A stretch of DNA of 64,000 bases. Origin: Gigantopelta aegis (taxonomy: Eukaryota > Mollusca > Gastropoda > Neomphalida > Peltospiridae). The notes under the pieces were generated by a model. It did no database searches. It saw only the letters and a list, made by a program, of their open reading frames with translations, and was not told where the DNA came from. The DNA is taken from positions 28,397,611 to 28,461,610 of the forward strand of contig NC_054706.1 in assembly GCF_016097555.1 (NCBI RefSeq), in the 5' to 3' direction. Of the stretch, positions 37,227 to 50,400 are shown one piece after another (position 1 is the first letter of the stretch; every line of letters begins with the position of its first letter). A program made the translations under genes and the position numbers.

Positions 37227-40200
37227 TATATACAGTCAAACTTGGATAACTTGATCTCGAAGGGGACGAGGAAATAGTTCGAGTTTCAGGGAGTTTGAGT
37301 TTTCGAAATTAATATATAACAGTTCAAATTTGAAAGAGGAAGTAAATGTTATAATGAACGTTGATGTATTTTACAGATGTCAAAGCATGGTGGAACATAA
37401 CTAATAAATAAAACACCGAATGCGAATAACACTCAGTACATTTATTTTTCACGAAATTATTTTAAATAAGAAAAATCATTAAAAAGCAGTAATGCAAGTC
37501 AGGTCATAACAATTATAAAAAAGAATCAGTGCTAACAATTATTACAAGTGCTCTTTGAGTTACCCACTGTGTCTGTAATTGTGTATTATGTAGCAATGCT
37601 CTCCGCCATGTACGAACACCAACACTCAAACACAGGATCAGTTCATTCCGCTTGGTTGGCGATCTATTATTCTGTAATTTTCACCTTAATCCTTGACAGC
37701 CAAGACCACCCGAGACAGGCACGCTTCAGATGATTGCCCGGATTGACAATTCATTTGTCTTTAAAATATTATTGGCAACGACTGTTTGATCAATCCACAC
37801 GCATCAAGTTTTAGAGGTGCATACTCTATTAAATCTTTATGGCGGGACCAAAGAATTAGATTGAGTTTATCGAGTGTTCGCAGTTTGAGTTTTCGAAGGC
37901 CGTTATTTCTAATTTGTATAGCAATTCGGCTGGGACTGTCGTTTCAGGTCAAGAGATCGAAATTTTCAAGAGATCGAAGGTGGAGTTTTCGAAGTTTGAC
38001 TGTACATGTATATGTATGTATGTATGTATGCATGTATGTATGTAAGTATGTATGTATTATTATTTATTTATTTATGTATTATAAATTATATATATATATC
38101 AGAGATGGGGTAATCGTAATCGTAATTGATTGTAATTGATTACATTTGTTTTCATGTAATTGCAATCGTAATCGATTACAATGTTTGAGAATGCCATGTA
38201 ATCGCAATTGTAATCAATTACATTGCTAATTACTTTCATGATTACTCATAATTATTTACTAAACTTAAATTTAGCATCAACTTCAGTAACAGTGCCTATA
38301 GTTAGAAGCAGTACTGGTCAATCAGTAGAAGTGATCTCCTATTGTCTACTACAGAAGAACTATCATTTGCAATGAGAAACTGGGAATCATAATGACTGGA
38401 TTATCAAATGAATGTAACCCAGGGAATGAAGACACACATTCACATAATGGCATCTATCTTGTTTATGTTTACTATAAAACCATTTGAATGAATACAGTGT
38501 TCTAGTTAGCAATATATAGAAATGGGCTGCACCCTACCCCAGTTTTGTGTCCTAATTCCTTGCCGTATAAATGCATATACAGCGTTATCACGGGTCTGAA
38601 TTCAACTAAGCAATGCTTGACAATATTTCGTTTTGTCACAGGTGTGAAAGTCCACCAACAGTACCTAGCCCAAGTACTCTGACTGTAGAGGGCTAGACGG
38701 ACATTTGGACAGATATTCAGCCCTTATAGTCAGAGACCAAGCTGTGTAATTTTCTGGCAATAGCTGCCCACCACATGGTAGTCAAAGATTCGCACTCAAA
38801 TACCACAACAATCCTATGTTTGACATCAAATACCTGTAGCGTTCCTGGTTTTCAGTCTGTCTATCTTTTCATATTTTCTTTGGTTATTATATTCAGTTAA
38901 GATTCTGATTATATCTCTTACTAATTACATTAACAGCATGATCTAACTCTACTCACTTATGAATATCAGAAATGTTATTTTCTCATTGCTACGAGGGATA
39001 ATACAATAAGTGTTGTGCAACCGTTTTAAATGTTGTCGGCAGAAGTCCGTGCAAGAGTGTGGCCTGACTGAATCAACCAATCAGGTTGGTCAGGTTAGAT
39101 CATTTTTCGACGCACGTTATTCATCCCCACTTGCGCTCGGGTTGTTTTTCTGTGAGGTTAGTTTTTGTGTGCTGTGTTGTTTTTCGTTTTATATATATAT
39201 AAACATGTTTGCTTCCATTCCTAGCTGTCTGCCCATTTAAACATACATTTAACCAATGTATATCTTATAAGTTTCGGTTATTAAAATTATAAATTAACTA
39301 CGTAAAGCGAGTCAGGCAATGACCCGTGTTACGTGTAAGGTGTAATCGTCCCATATATAATTCCGTGTTTTTACCGTGCACGAACTGTCCGCTTAATCGT
39401 TTTGGCTGAGTTAGAGAACGGACGACCCGTCTGAGTAAATTAAACCTGATTAAATTAGGATCTCGTTGATTTTAATAAGCGGTCTTCGTCATTGTCGATG
39501 GTTTGTAACCCCATTCCGAATAAGTGAGTCCTAATTATATGGATTAACGACTGCTTTAATAGGGTGTTTTGGTTAAAAATAGCTTTGAAAGGGGCTGTCC
39601 AATATATATGATTTAAACGGAGTTCGTGTACACCGGCATGGATGGGTAATCGTGTAAGGTGTAGAACCTAATTATTTGGTGTGTGCTGAATATTCTCTTC
39701 GTCGGGATTATCCACGACACATTCATACACGTCCCTAAATATAAATATTTATTTGTATGGATATGTGGGTGTAAATTTATTTATTTAGTGGTAGTCAATT
39801 CATATATGGATCTTGGAGGACTACCATACATATTTGTTATTTGTTTGTACTCCCTCGAATAAATGTATAATCTGTTTGTTTGTTAGTTTGGGTTTTCTGT
39901 GCTAGCCAAGTTGGTCTGGTTTATAGTAATTTCAGCCTTCTAGAGAATTATTAATAGACTCTTAGTACCAGCAAAAGTCTACAACCGAAAGGGGTAGCCG
40001 AACCCGTGGTCCCCAGATTGGGACCCGAAAAGTAAATTTCATTACATACCTTTACATCGATAATTTTCAAGCTACTTGATTTTTAAAAATCAACATATTA
40101 ATCACTAATACACACACTACAGAAAGAAATCTGACAGCACCCACATTCAGCTAAACTTTGTAACACTCCGTCGCAAGAATTACAAAGTTCGATTACCTAT

Positions 40201-43200
40201 ATCATGACGTAGGTCACGTGATCGCCCACTGGGTGATTCTGACTTACACAAAGTAACAGGGGCCTTCTCAACCTATGCAGAGCTTTAGATCTCACAAATG
40301 TGGGCACAACGTGGACTTTTATCTTTTCCAAATGTAAGATCATTTTAGTTCAGTACTGTCATTAACAGCTGCTGTAGAGTTGTCAATATTCAGAAATGCA
40401 TTTCAAGTTATTTTAACCTAATTAAATTTTAACCTAATTAAACTTAACATTTCAGTTGTTTGAGGTGAAATATTTTGAGGTCAGCATGTTTGTACTTAAT
40501 TTGGGTGTGATTATTTTGAACATAATATGTATGTTGCCTCGTCTTTGATGCAATCTAAAGCCCTGAAATGTTATGAATCTGGAAACTTGGCTGCACAAAG
40601 ATGCAGACCCGTCAACCCTCCCGGATTCCATGGGAGTCTCCCGGTATTTGATCAAATCTCCCACCCTCTGTGCAGGAGACAATTTCTCCTGTTAAATGAC
40701 ATTTTTGTAAGCATAAAAAAAATCCTGTTTTGCCAAAATAACATAAGGGAAGTAACTCAATCTCATTCGGAAAATGTCGACTACTTTCGGTTTCCGAGAA
40801 TGTAACAGGCCGAATTGTCCCGGCTGTTTAACCTTTGCCGAAGTAGGACTTGTGGGATATTTATATTGTTAAAAAAACACATGGAGTTTATAAAATGACG
40901 TGTTATTATAATGTTTGTTGTCATCGTAATGTCTACGAAGCGTGTTGCCGATAATTCAACAGGCTGTGTATTGCCATATATATAACTATCCAATTTAGTT
41001 CTAATAATGCCTCTGAATTGTAAAATATCTTCCCACTAGATTATAAGCACAAATAAAAGATCCCTTGCTGCTAATCGGAAAGAGTAGCCCATGTAGTGGC
41101 GACAGCAGGTTTCCTCTCAAAACTGTGTGGTCCTTAACCATATGTCTGACCCCATATAACCGTAAATAAAATGTGTTGAGTGTATCGTTAAATAAAACAT
41201 TTCTTTCTTTCCCACTAGATTACATAATGCAACTATGACGAATCTGAAGTGCCAGACTCTGGCCCAGACTTGACAGCGACGATACACATGATGCATGTTA
41301 AAATCACATGTCATAGCAAGACAACGAAAAGACCAATTAGCTATATACACATGTGTCAGTTAATTTTGTATGTTTGCGCAGTAAAATGTTGGTAACAAGG
41401 GTATATTCAAGAGATTATTTTTGTACAATTAATAAATGTTGTGTTTGACATAAAGTTACTCACGGAAATGGGTATAATTCTGGTAAATTTCACACGATGT
41501 CTGTAATGAGGTTTTACTTATGATTAATGGAAATACAATATTTATTGCATCATTATAATGATTTTAAATAAGTACCACGCCACTGTTCCTCATAATAGTA
41601 AAAACTGAATATTAATTTATAAGATTTATATAAATTTGTCTCAGGTACTTAGCTACACTAACCACAAATGATGATGTAACGTAACCTGTAAAGGCTGTAA
41701 GTATAATACCGTAAATGTACTAATTAATTTTTTAATTTCTTGTTCGTGTTCTTAACATTTTTGGATAAAAGAGTTATTTAAAAAAATATATATGTATTAA
41801 ATCATAATATTTAAACTTTAAAAAAAAAAAAAAATGATATATACTCAACCAAAAAAGTATTGCAGTTCCCACTAAATCGTCTTCAAACTTTATATTATTT
41901 GTCTAAAACCAGTCAAATTTAGTTAATTAAGTAAAATGGATTATTTGAAAAGCCTGGAAGTAAATTTATGTTTATGAACAGATGTTTATTGACGGATACT
42001 TCATTGTTAAACAGGAGGGTACAAAAATGTGATTTTGTCACAAATGTCAATATCTTGTATGCAGACCATTTTGGCGAAAATGGCTGTACAACGACATCTC
42101 ATGCTGGACGTAAGCCTACGAACTTCTACTGCAGCAATTTGGTTCCATTCTTGACGTAACGCCAGTTCAAGGTCACGAAGAGTGTTCAGTTGTGGGTGAT
42201 GTTCTCGTAATCGTCGACCCAAGATGTCCCACGTGTTCAATGGGGGAAAGGTTGGGGGATCTGGCTGGCCAGTCTAAGACTTGAATGTGATTTCTCTGCA
42301 AAAGTTCGTTAGTTATGCGGGCAGAATGAGGGCGGGCATTGTCTTGCTGAAATGTGAATGTAGGGTTGCGTTGCATAAATGGCAAGACAACAGGTGTAAT
42401 GATTTCGTCACAATATCGTTATGCAGTTAATGTTCCATTAACAGTAACCAGGTCAGTTTTGCCGTTGGAATGAATTCCCGCCCAGACCATGCTGCTGCCT
42501 CTGCCGTATCTGTCAAGCTCGATGATGTTTGCAGTGTCATAACGTTCGACTCGCCGACGCCATGTTCTTAGTCTACCATCCGCAAACTCTAGACAGAATC
42601 GGGATTCATCTGTGAACAAGACTTCATAACACTGTCTAAGACGCCACTGCTGATGAATTCTGGCCCACCTCAAGCATTCTGCGACATGACGTCATGTTAA
42701 TGGAACCCCTACACCAGGGCGACGAGCTCTTAAACCAGCATCATGGAGTCGATTACGAACGGTTTGAGGGTGAACCATTGTGCCAGTAGCCAGTCGTAAG
42801 TCGGCCGCCAACTTGGGAGCACCTTGGAATCTACGGCGGCGTGATGACGTCACTAAATACCGGTCCTCTCTTTGCGTTGTCGCACATGGCCGACCGGAGC
42901 GACGTCTGTCTTTTACTGCTCCAGTTTGTTGCAAACGATACCGTAGACGCAGTATTGTCATCGGGTGGACATTAAAGTGACGAGCAACGTTCCTAACACT
43001 TTCACCAGCAGCAAGTCTACCAATGGCCTCATGGCGTTGGTTTTCGGACATTGATGGACAGAGTCCCATGGCAATTTTCACACAATTTTCTTTCGTTTCA
43101 CATTAGATACAGGTCTGCCAGTTGAAAATCAAGGCTTATGCTTAATCATTGCACGTGATTTTCATGTTATGTGCGCACACGACATTTTCAGACTGTGTAC

Positions 43201-44215
43201 GAACAAAGACAGGAAGTGGAAAACTTTCCAGAAAAAACAGATTGACAATCAAACAGTATGCTGGATTAAACATGGTGATTACTTGCATTTCTTTCAAAAT
43301 TGCAAAATGTATACATTATGATCAAAAATGCAATACTGCAATACTTTTTTGGTTGAGTATATATTTTTTTTTTTTATTTTATTTTTTTTTTTTTTTAAAT
43401 GCCAAGATCTAAGGTTAACAAGTATATATGACATTATGTAGTGTTCATATAACTTATTGTAATATATATATTTTTTAAATCTTGCGATTTTGGGTTAAAT
43501 TGTGTTAATTTAAAAAATCTCCTGCTTTTTTTTACAAAATCTCCTGCTTTTTCAACACACACCTCCTGCTTTCTCTTGACTAAAGGTTGACAGGTCTGAA
43601 GATGCACCCTTTATTTTACTATAAGTGATACTGAAATATGAATTTTACATAACATTACAGGGCTTATAGAATTTTTATGAAATCCACTTGTCATGGGATC
43701 AGTGATTTAAAAAATGTACTAGCCATGATTAAAAATTCACAAGCTCTATTTTACTTTTAAGTTAATAAATTTACTAAATAATGTAATAATTGGATATGTC
43801 ACCTAAAGAGGGAGATAAAGCTTAACTTTGGGGGATGGGGGTGGGGGCAGGATATTCATATTTAGAAAATAGACTTTACTGCAACATCTGACCCAAAACA
43901 TTTTACTAGCCATCGGGCATGGCAAAAGTAGATATTTACTAGCCCAGCATCGAATATCACTAATCATGGGAGTGGAGCTACCATAATCTAGAAGCCATGC
44001 ATTACTTACCACCGTATTTCGACCCATCCTCACACACTGCATTCACAGAGAGATTGGTCTTTACATAACCAGGGCTAATCACAGTCACAGCAATATTCCT
44101 GTCAGCCACCTCTGCACGCAGACAGTCAAAAAATGCCTGGAAGGCATGCTTGGAAGCGGAGTCTGCAGAACATAAATAAAACACATTGTCATGTATTATT
44201 TGCTTCACCAATTAC

Positions 44216-44247
<32 letters not shown>

Positions 44248-44431
44248 GATAAAATCTTTATTTATAGAAGGTAGCTCAATTAGTTCTAGACTATTCTCCC
44301 CTGAGGCCTTCTTACTATTTATAATCATAATAATAATCATAATAATAATAATTGTTATTATTATTATATTATTATTATTATTAAAAAACTAAACTAACAA
44401 AACCATACTAATAATAATAATAATAATAATA

Positions 44432-44463
<32 letters not shown>

Positions 44464-47409
44464 AAAACTAAACTAACAAAACCATACATGTATGTACAAT
44501 GTAGAAGAGCAATCATGTTTCTAAGGAATGTTTTAAACATATTTTTCTTAAATATATTTAAACTAGTAAATTTTTTAACATCATTAGGTAAACATACAGG
44601 AACCTATACTTAATTATTTTATTACAAATCACAGTAAAACCCCACCTAATGACCACCCTGGTTCTAAGACCACCCCACTATAAAGACCAATATTTTAAAG
44701 ACCGGAACATTTCCTTATTATTTTGTAGTAAAAATACTTTGGTATTAAGACCACCCTGCTATTACGGATTATGACCAGTAAAGTCAGTGGTCGTTTTCAG
44801 TGTATTTGGACCCCACAAATGCGACCACAGCATTTACGTGTCAAGTCACATAAGCGACAAACAATACATAATGTATAAAAGCTTGCCTAGTTGTCAACGC
44901 TATGGTGTTAAAGTTAATTGCAGGTAAATCTGTTGCTCAAACTAGTAATTAAAAAACCCTATATTTATTTACTTGAAAAGACAAAGGTATTTGTTTTGAA
45001 CTAGAAAATCATAATTAATTTCTGGAAGGTACGGAGCACAAGCATTTTATTGTATAACTTGCACACAATAATGTTGAAAAGTAAGTTACAATACAGAGTA
45101 AAATGGTTTTTTTTTGTGAAAGCAAATGCCATACCATACTTTATTTTTCAACAATTAGCTGTGATCAGTCAAGTGAGACAGAAGTCACAAATTTGTATGA
45201 CCTTTGGGGCAGTGGACATATCCTAAAATGTTATTTGTCCAGACAGTAAGTGTTGTTAAACTCTATTGTGTAATAATTGAGAAAAAGACCGGGTCCAGGC
45301 ACACAAATAACTGAAGCAGGTTTGACACTTTGATTATTCTTGCTTTTCAATGTACACTGTAAACGTGAATACACTGTCATCACCTATTAATTTTATCAGT
45401 TTACACATTGCTGACGACAACCGGAAAGGAAGGTGGAATGTAAAACTCACAATCAATATTTACCAAACAATCATCCTTTTTTAAATGTTGGTAATTCAGT
45501 ATTAGGACCACTCCAATAAAAAGACAAAATTTATTAAGTGCTGCCGATGGTCGCAATAATGGAGTTTCACTGTAATTTTTAAACATAAAAAGACTTCCTT
45601 GTTTTAGTCAGTTGCCTGCAATTACTATGGGCTCTAATTAAGGGTGTCAATATACACCTACCTCATGATACGATATTTATCACGATACATAACCTGCAAT
45701 ACGATATGTATCATAATACCTGATTCACAGTGTTTTTCCAGTAAAACAAGAAATAGAATCTGTGGTGAAAATATAGATTTAAAATAAGAAACAAATATGA
45801 TGAAAGTGAAACACTGATTAAAACAGGAAACATCATACACATACTGACATAAGCAGGAGGCATTAATATAGGCCAATGGCCTGTTTGCCAATCCATTTCT
45901 TTTGTGAAATAAAAATAGTTTAAACTATAAGCAGGAAGATATTCCCTGTCTACTTCACTGTGTTTTCTTCAAGGAAATAGCCTGTATAAGCAAATCAAAT
46001 CAAAATGATATGGAAATAGGAATCGATAAATGGTCAAAATGTGAATTGATACAGTGTCACAAGCAAGGGTATCGTGTATCATCAATGCAGCAGTGTATCG
46101 AAAAAAAGAAGGAAATGTTTTATTTAACGACGCACTCAAGACATTTTATTTACGGTTATATGGCATCAGACATATGGTTAAGGACCACACAGATATTGAG
46201 AGACGAAGCCCGCTGTCGCCACTTCATGGACTACTCTTTTCGATTGGGAATTCAGAAATTGTTTACGTGCACATTCAGAGCAAGCTGTTGTAGTGCACGC
46301 CTGTCCTGGGCACAAGTACCGGCCTCAGTCGGTTCCTCCATCCAGGACAGGAAAGGGTTGGGGTGGGTGAAGGAGAGACCACCTGCACTGGCAGGTGCAA
46401 GGGAGCACCAGCAGTCCAACCGTAGTTGGTAACAGGCGGGAGATGATATGGTGCTATGTAATTTGGAATGTCCCGTAGGATTAAGCCAAAGGGAAATGAG
46501 TGCGCATTTTGATGAAGGAAGTTTGGCACAATTTTGATGGTCATTCTAAAAAATAAACATTAGAGAGCTACGTATAGGCTTGGATTTTAGTAGGCTGAGA
46601 GTAGCTCGTACAGTTTTGTAGTTAAGACCTGCAGATGATGAGGTGTCTCCCTAGGTTGCCCATAGGGCCCTTAGAAAGGGCTTGATCTCTTCTGATCGTG
46701 GCATGACAACCCAGGGGAGACTCGAAGCAATTGTATATATACACTGCAATTGTGTATATCTAGGAGGTAAGGTCAGCGAATCCTAGTGTTTTCCTGGGTT
46801 CCGTCTCTTGGCGCTATCTGATCCGTATGTTGTTCTTCTCTTCCATCTCTCCCATTCTTGTGCCCTTGGTGCCTCCACCAGCAGCAAGGAATTTTGGGGT
46901 TGGGTAGAGGGAGCCGGTATTCTTTTGTCCAGCTCCCTCAAGTTGCATTGCAATTGTGTACTAGGAGCCGGTTTTCTTTTGTCCAATTCCTTATTAAGTA
47001 CGTGCTGGGCCATTTTTGATTTTAGTTTGTGGGCGGGTGCATTGTTATGGACTTCTCTTTTCGATTAGCAGCAAGGGATCTTTTATATGCACCATCCCAC
47101 AGACAGGATAGTACATACCATGGCCTTTGTTACACCAGTTGTGGAGCACTGGCTGGAACGAAAATTAGCCTAATGGGTCCACCAACGGGGATCGATTCTA
47201 AATCGACCACGCATCAAGCAAGCGCTTTACCACTGGGCTACATCCCGCTCCGTAAAAATATCATTTCTTACTGCTAATCAAAAAGAATAATAGGCATCAG
47301 AAACTGGGAGGTCAGGGAATGGGGAGGACAATAGCTCCCCCCCCAACTCTGATGATTTACCACTGGGCCCTTCCAGATGAAACACAAACTAACATATTAT
47401 AGTTGACAA

Positions 47410-47440
<31 letters not shown>

Positions 47441-50400
47441 TGATTGCATCTTCCAAGGCTATAATGTTACACGGTCAGCAATTCTTTATAAATGTAGAAA
47501 AGCAAAAACAATAGCAGGGTACATTATTTCAAAATCTAAGGTAACTGGAAGTCAGTTCACGTGACTTTTATTTAGGTAACCGATTGTTCGGTTACGTGAA
47601 TATAGTTCTCGTATTTAACCGACGACTTGAGCTGACCTAAATCCCAAAAGACGAACGGTTCTGTGTTACTTTATTTGGTGGTTCAAACGTATTTAAAAAC
47701 ATAAACTGATTTTCACTTTCATTACTGATCTATGGTACTTTTAATTCTAGAATGTAATTGTTTACCATGTAACCAATTGGTGGTTCTCATGATTTTAAAA
47801 TTGTGTAACCAACACGCGAACAGAACAACGGTTCTTGTGAAATATTGTGCCCTACATAGATTGTGAAGCAATGACTGGGATGGAACAAAAGAACGAACGA
47901 AACGTTTTATTTAACGACACACTCAACACATTATATTTTACGGTTATGGCGTCAGACATATGGTTAAAGACCACACAGATATTGGGAGAGGAAACCTGCT
48001 GTCGCCACTTCATGGGCTACTCTTTTTGATTAACAGCAAGGGATCTTTTATATGCACCATCCCACACACAAGGTAGTACATACCACGGCCTTTGATATAC
48101 CAGTCGTGGTGCACTGGCTGGAACGAGAAACAGCCAAACGGGCCCACTGACGGGGATCGATCCCACACTGACCGCGCATCGAGCGAGCGCTGTACCACTG
48201 GGCTAAGTCTCACCCTCTGACTGGACCGACAAAACATTACTATGGATAACTGATACTAAAACTTCTAGCATTGAGCTAAAACATGTATATGCCTGTTCTA
48301 GATTAAAAACTTACATGCCGATCTGTACGGTATGGAGATTTTCCCTTGAATACTGCTTATACCCACAATATGACCTCGACCTTGATTCCGCATGGTTGGC
48401 AAGATTGCTGAAAATTACAAGAAAATCACACATATTTTTGACATACGTGCTTGAAATGTGTACAGTACATAAAATTAAAGTCCCACTGTGCTTAACAATA
48501 ATTCAGCTAAACACAAAGTATGTATAATGTACACATCAACTACTTTAATCCTTTCAAAACTACATGTATTTCTTTGGAGCCAATTTCACAAACAACATAA
48601 GTTTACGTTTGTAACCACCAGTTGCATGTGTGTACCTGCCGTACATTTACATGCGTTTTGCATCTATTTCACGCAGAAAATTACATCATTACAGAAAATT
48701 AGTATTGTAAGGACAAAAGAAAATGAAATATGTAAACTTTAAACCGTATTAGTTAGTAGTAATACGAATTGTGGTTTAGTTGTATATATGCATTGTATTT
48801 ATGTTTATGTACAAAACTAGGTTTATAATGTTTTTAAAAGTTAATTTAATGTTCCTTTCATCCATAACCTAACTTCCTAACCTTAAAACATTTCCCCCTA
48901 TTAAAATGGACCAGTCCAAACATCCCATCAGCCAATCATTGACTAGAATGTTTTATAACTGTATCCTGTATATCCCATTTTCAGTCATGTGACCACTCAT
49001 AGCTTATTTCAATGTTTATCATGGTGGGGGAAGGGAGAAGGAGATGAAATATCAATTGGCAACTTTTACTTTCAATTTACAGCGGATGCATGGTGGAGCC
49101 AAAAAGCTACAGGCTAATTTAGTGATGGTGATGATAATTAGTTTAACGTGCCCATATACCACTAGGGTTTTGAACACGCCCATCCCGAGTCCGACCTCCA
49201 ATAAGATCGGTACAAAAACAAATTCCAAACACAAGACCTGATAAACATTAAACTTGATAATGATCCATAAAGTCAAATTGTTTCCACAATACGGTAAATA
49301 TATGTTCAATGCCATGTTTAGACCAGAAATACCGATACTTACCAGGTGTCCTATGGTCTACCAAATTGATAATATAATTTCTGTGGCAGAAGTCTTGTCA
49401 TATATGTTTCAAAAGTTATTCTGCCATGCCATTACTGTCACATGTTATTTCAGCACAAAAACTTTTTAATGACATAGCAGGGCTTTAGACTGCATCGAAG
49501 TCGAGTCAATAAACATGGTGCCCAAAATACAAATGCCCAAAATACTCATGCCCAAATTAACTATAAACATACTGACCTCAAAATATTTCACCTCAAAACC
49601 ACTGAAATATTAAGTTTATTTTCATTAAAATAACTTGAAACGCATTTCTAAATATTGACACCTCTCCAGCAGTTGTTAATGACAGTACTGAACTAAATAA
49701 AACGACAAAAGTCCTCGTTGTGCCCAAATTTGTGAGATCTAAAACCCTGCATAGGTTGACCGACTACTTCATCTTGTAGTATACAATTATCAATGAATTT
49801 GTGTTCGAAATGTTGAATGCAGAAAGCATGAATGAATGATTGTTTAACAACACACCAGCACAAAAAAACGTTATTGGGTGTAGAAGCCAGTTAAACTCAA
49901 TCCAATCAATATTCACCACTTGAAAACATCCATACTTTTATTGACAGTCCTTTAATAGGGTGGGATGTAGCCCAATGGTAAAGTGCTCGCTTGATGCTCG
50001 GTTGGTTTGGGATTGATCCCCATTGGTGGGCCCATTTGGCTATTTCTTGCACCAGCCAGTGCACCACGACTGGTATATCAAAGGCTGTGGTATGTACTAT
50101 CCTGTCTGTAGGATAGTGCATATAAAAGATCCCTTGCTACTAATGGAAATATGTAGCGGGTTTCCTCTCTAAAGACTACGTTAAAATTACCAAATGTTTG
50201 ACATCCAATAGCCAATGATTAATAAATCAATGTGCTCTAGTGGTGTCATTAAACAAAAACCTTTAGTAAATCCTGATAAAGTACCAACCTTTAGTGAGAG
50301 CAACATGGCCGAAGTAGTTGACAAGCATTACTTTCTGATCTACCTCCAGTGAGGTGTTCTCTATCTGTCCGCGGAAACTGACACCTGCATTGTTGATGAG

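Larger units (their letters stand above)
40604..43598. mobile_element. 3.0 kb inverted-repeat element hosting a SINE and a Tc1
   Basis: Ends CAGACCCGTCAACC and GGTTGACAGGTCTG; flanked by aagatg (40598-40603, 43599-43604). Repeated TCTCCTG motifs at both ends. Without the nested Tc1 and SINE it is about 1.3 kb and has no transposase. Confidence 0.75.
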
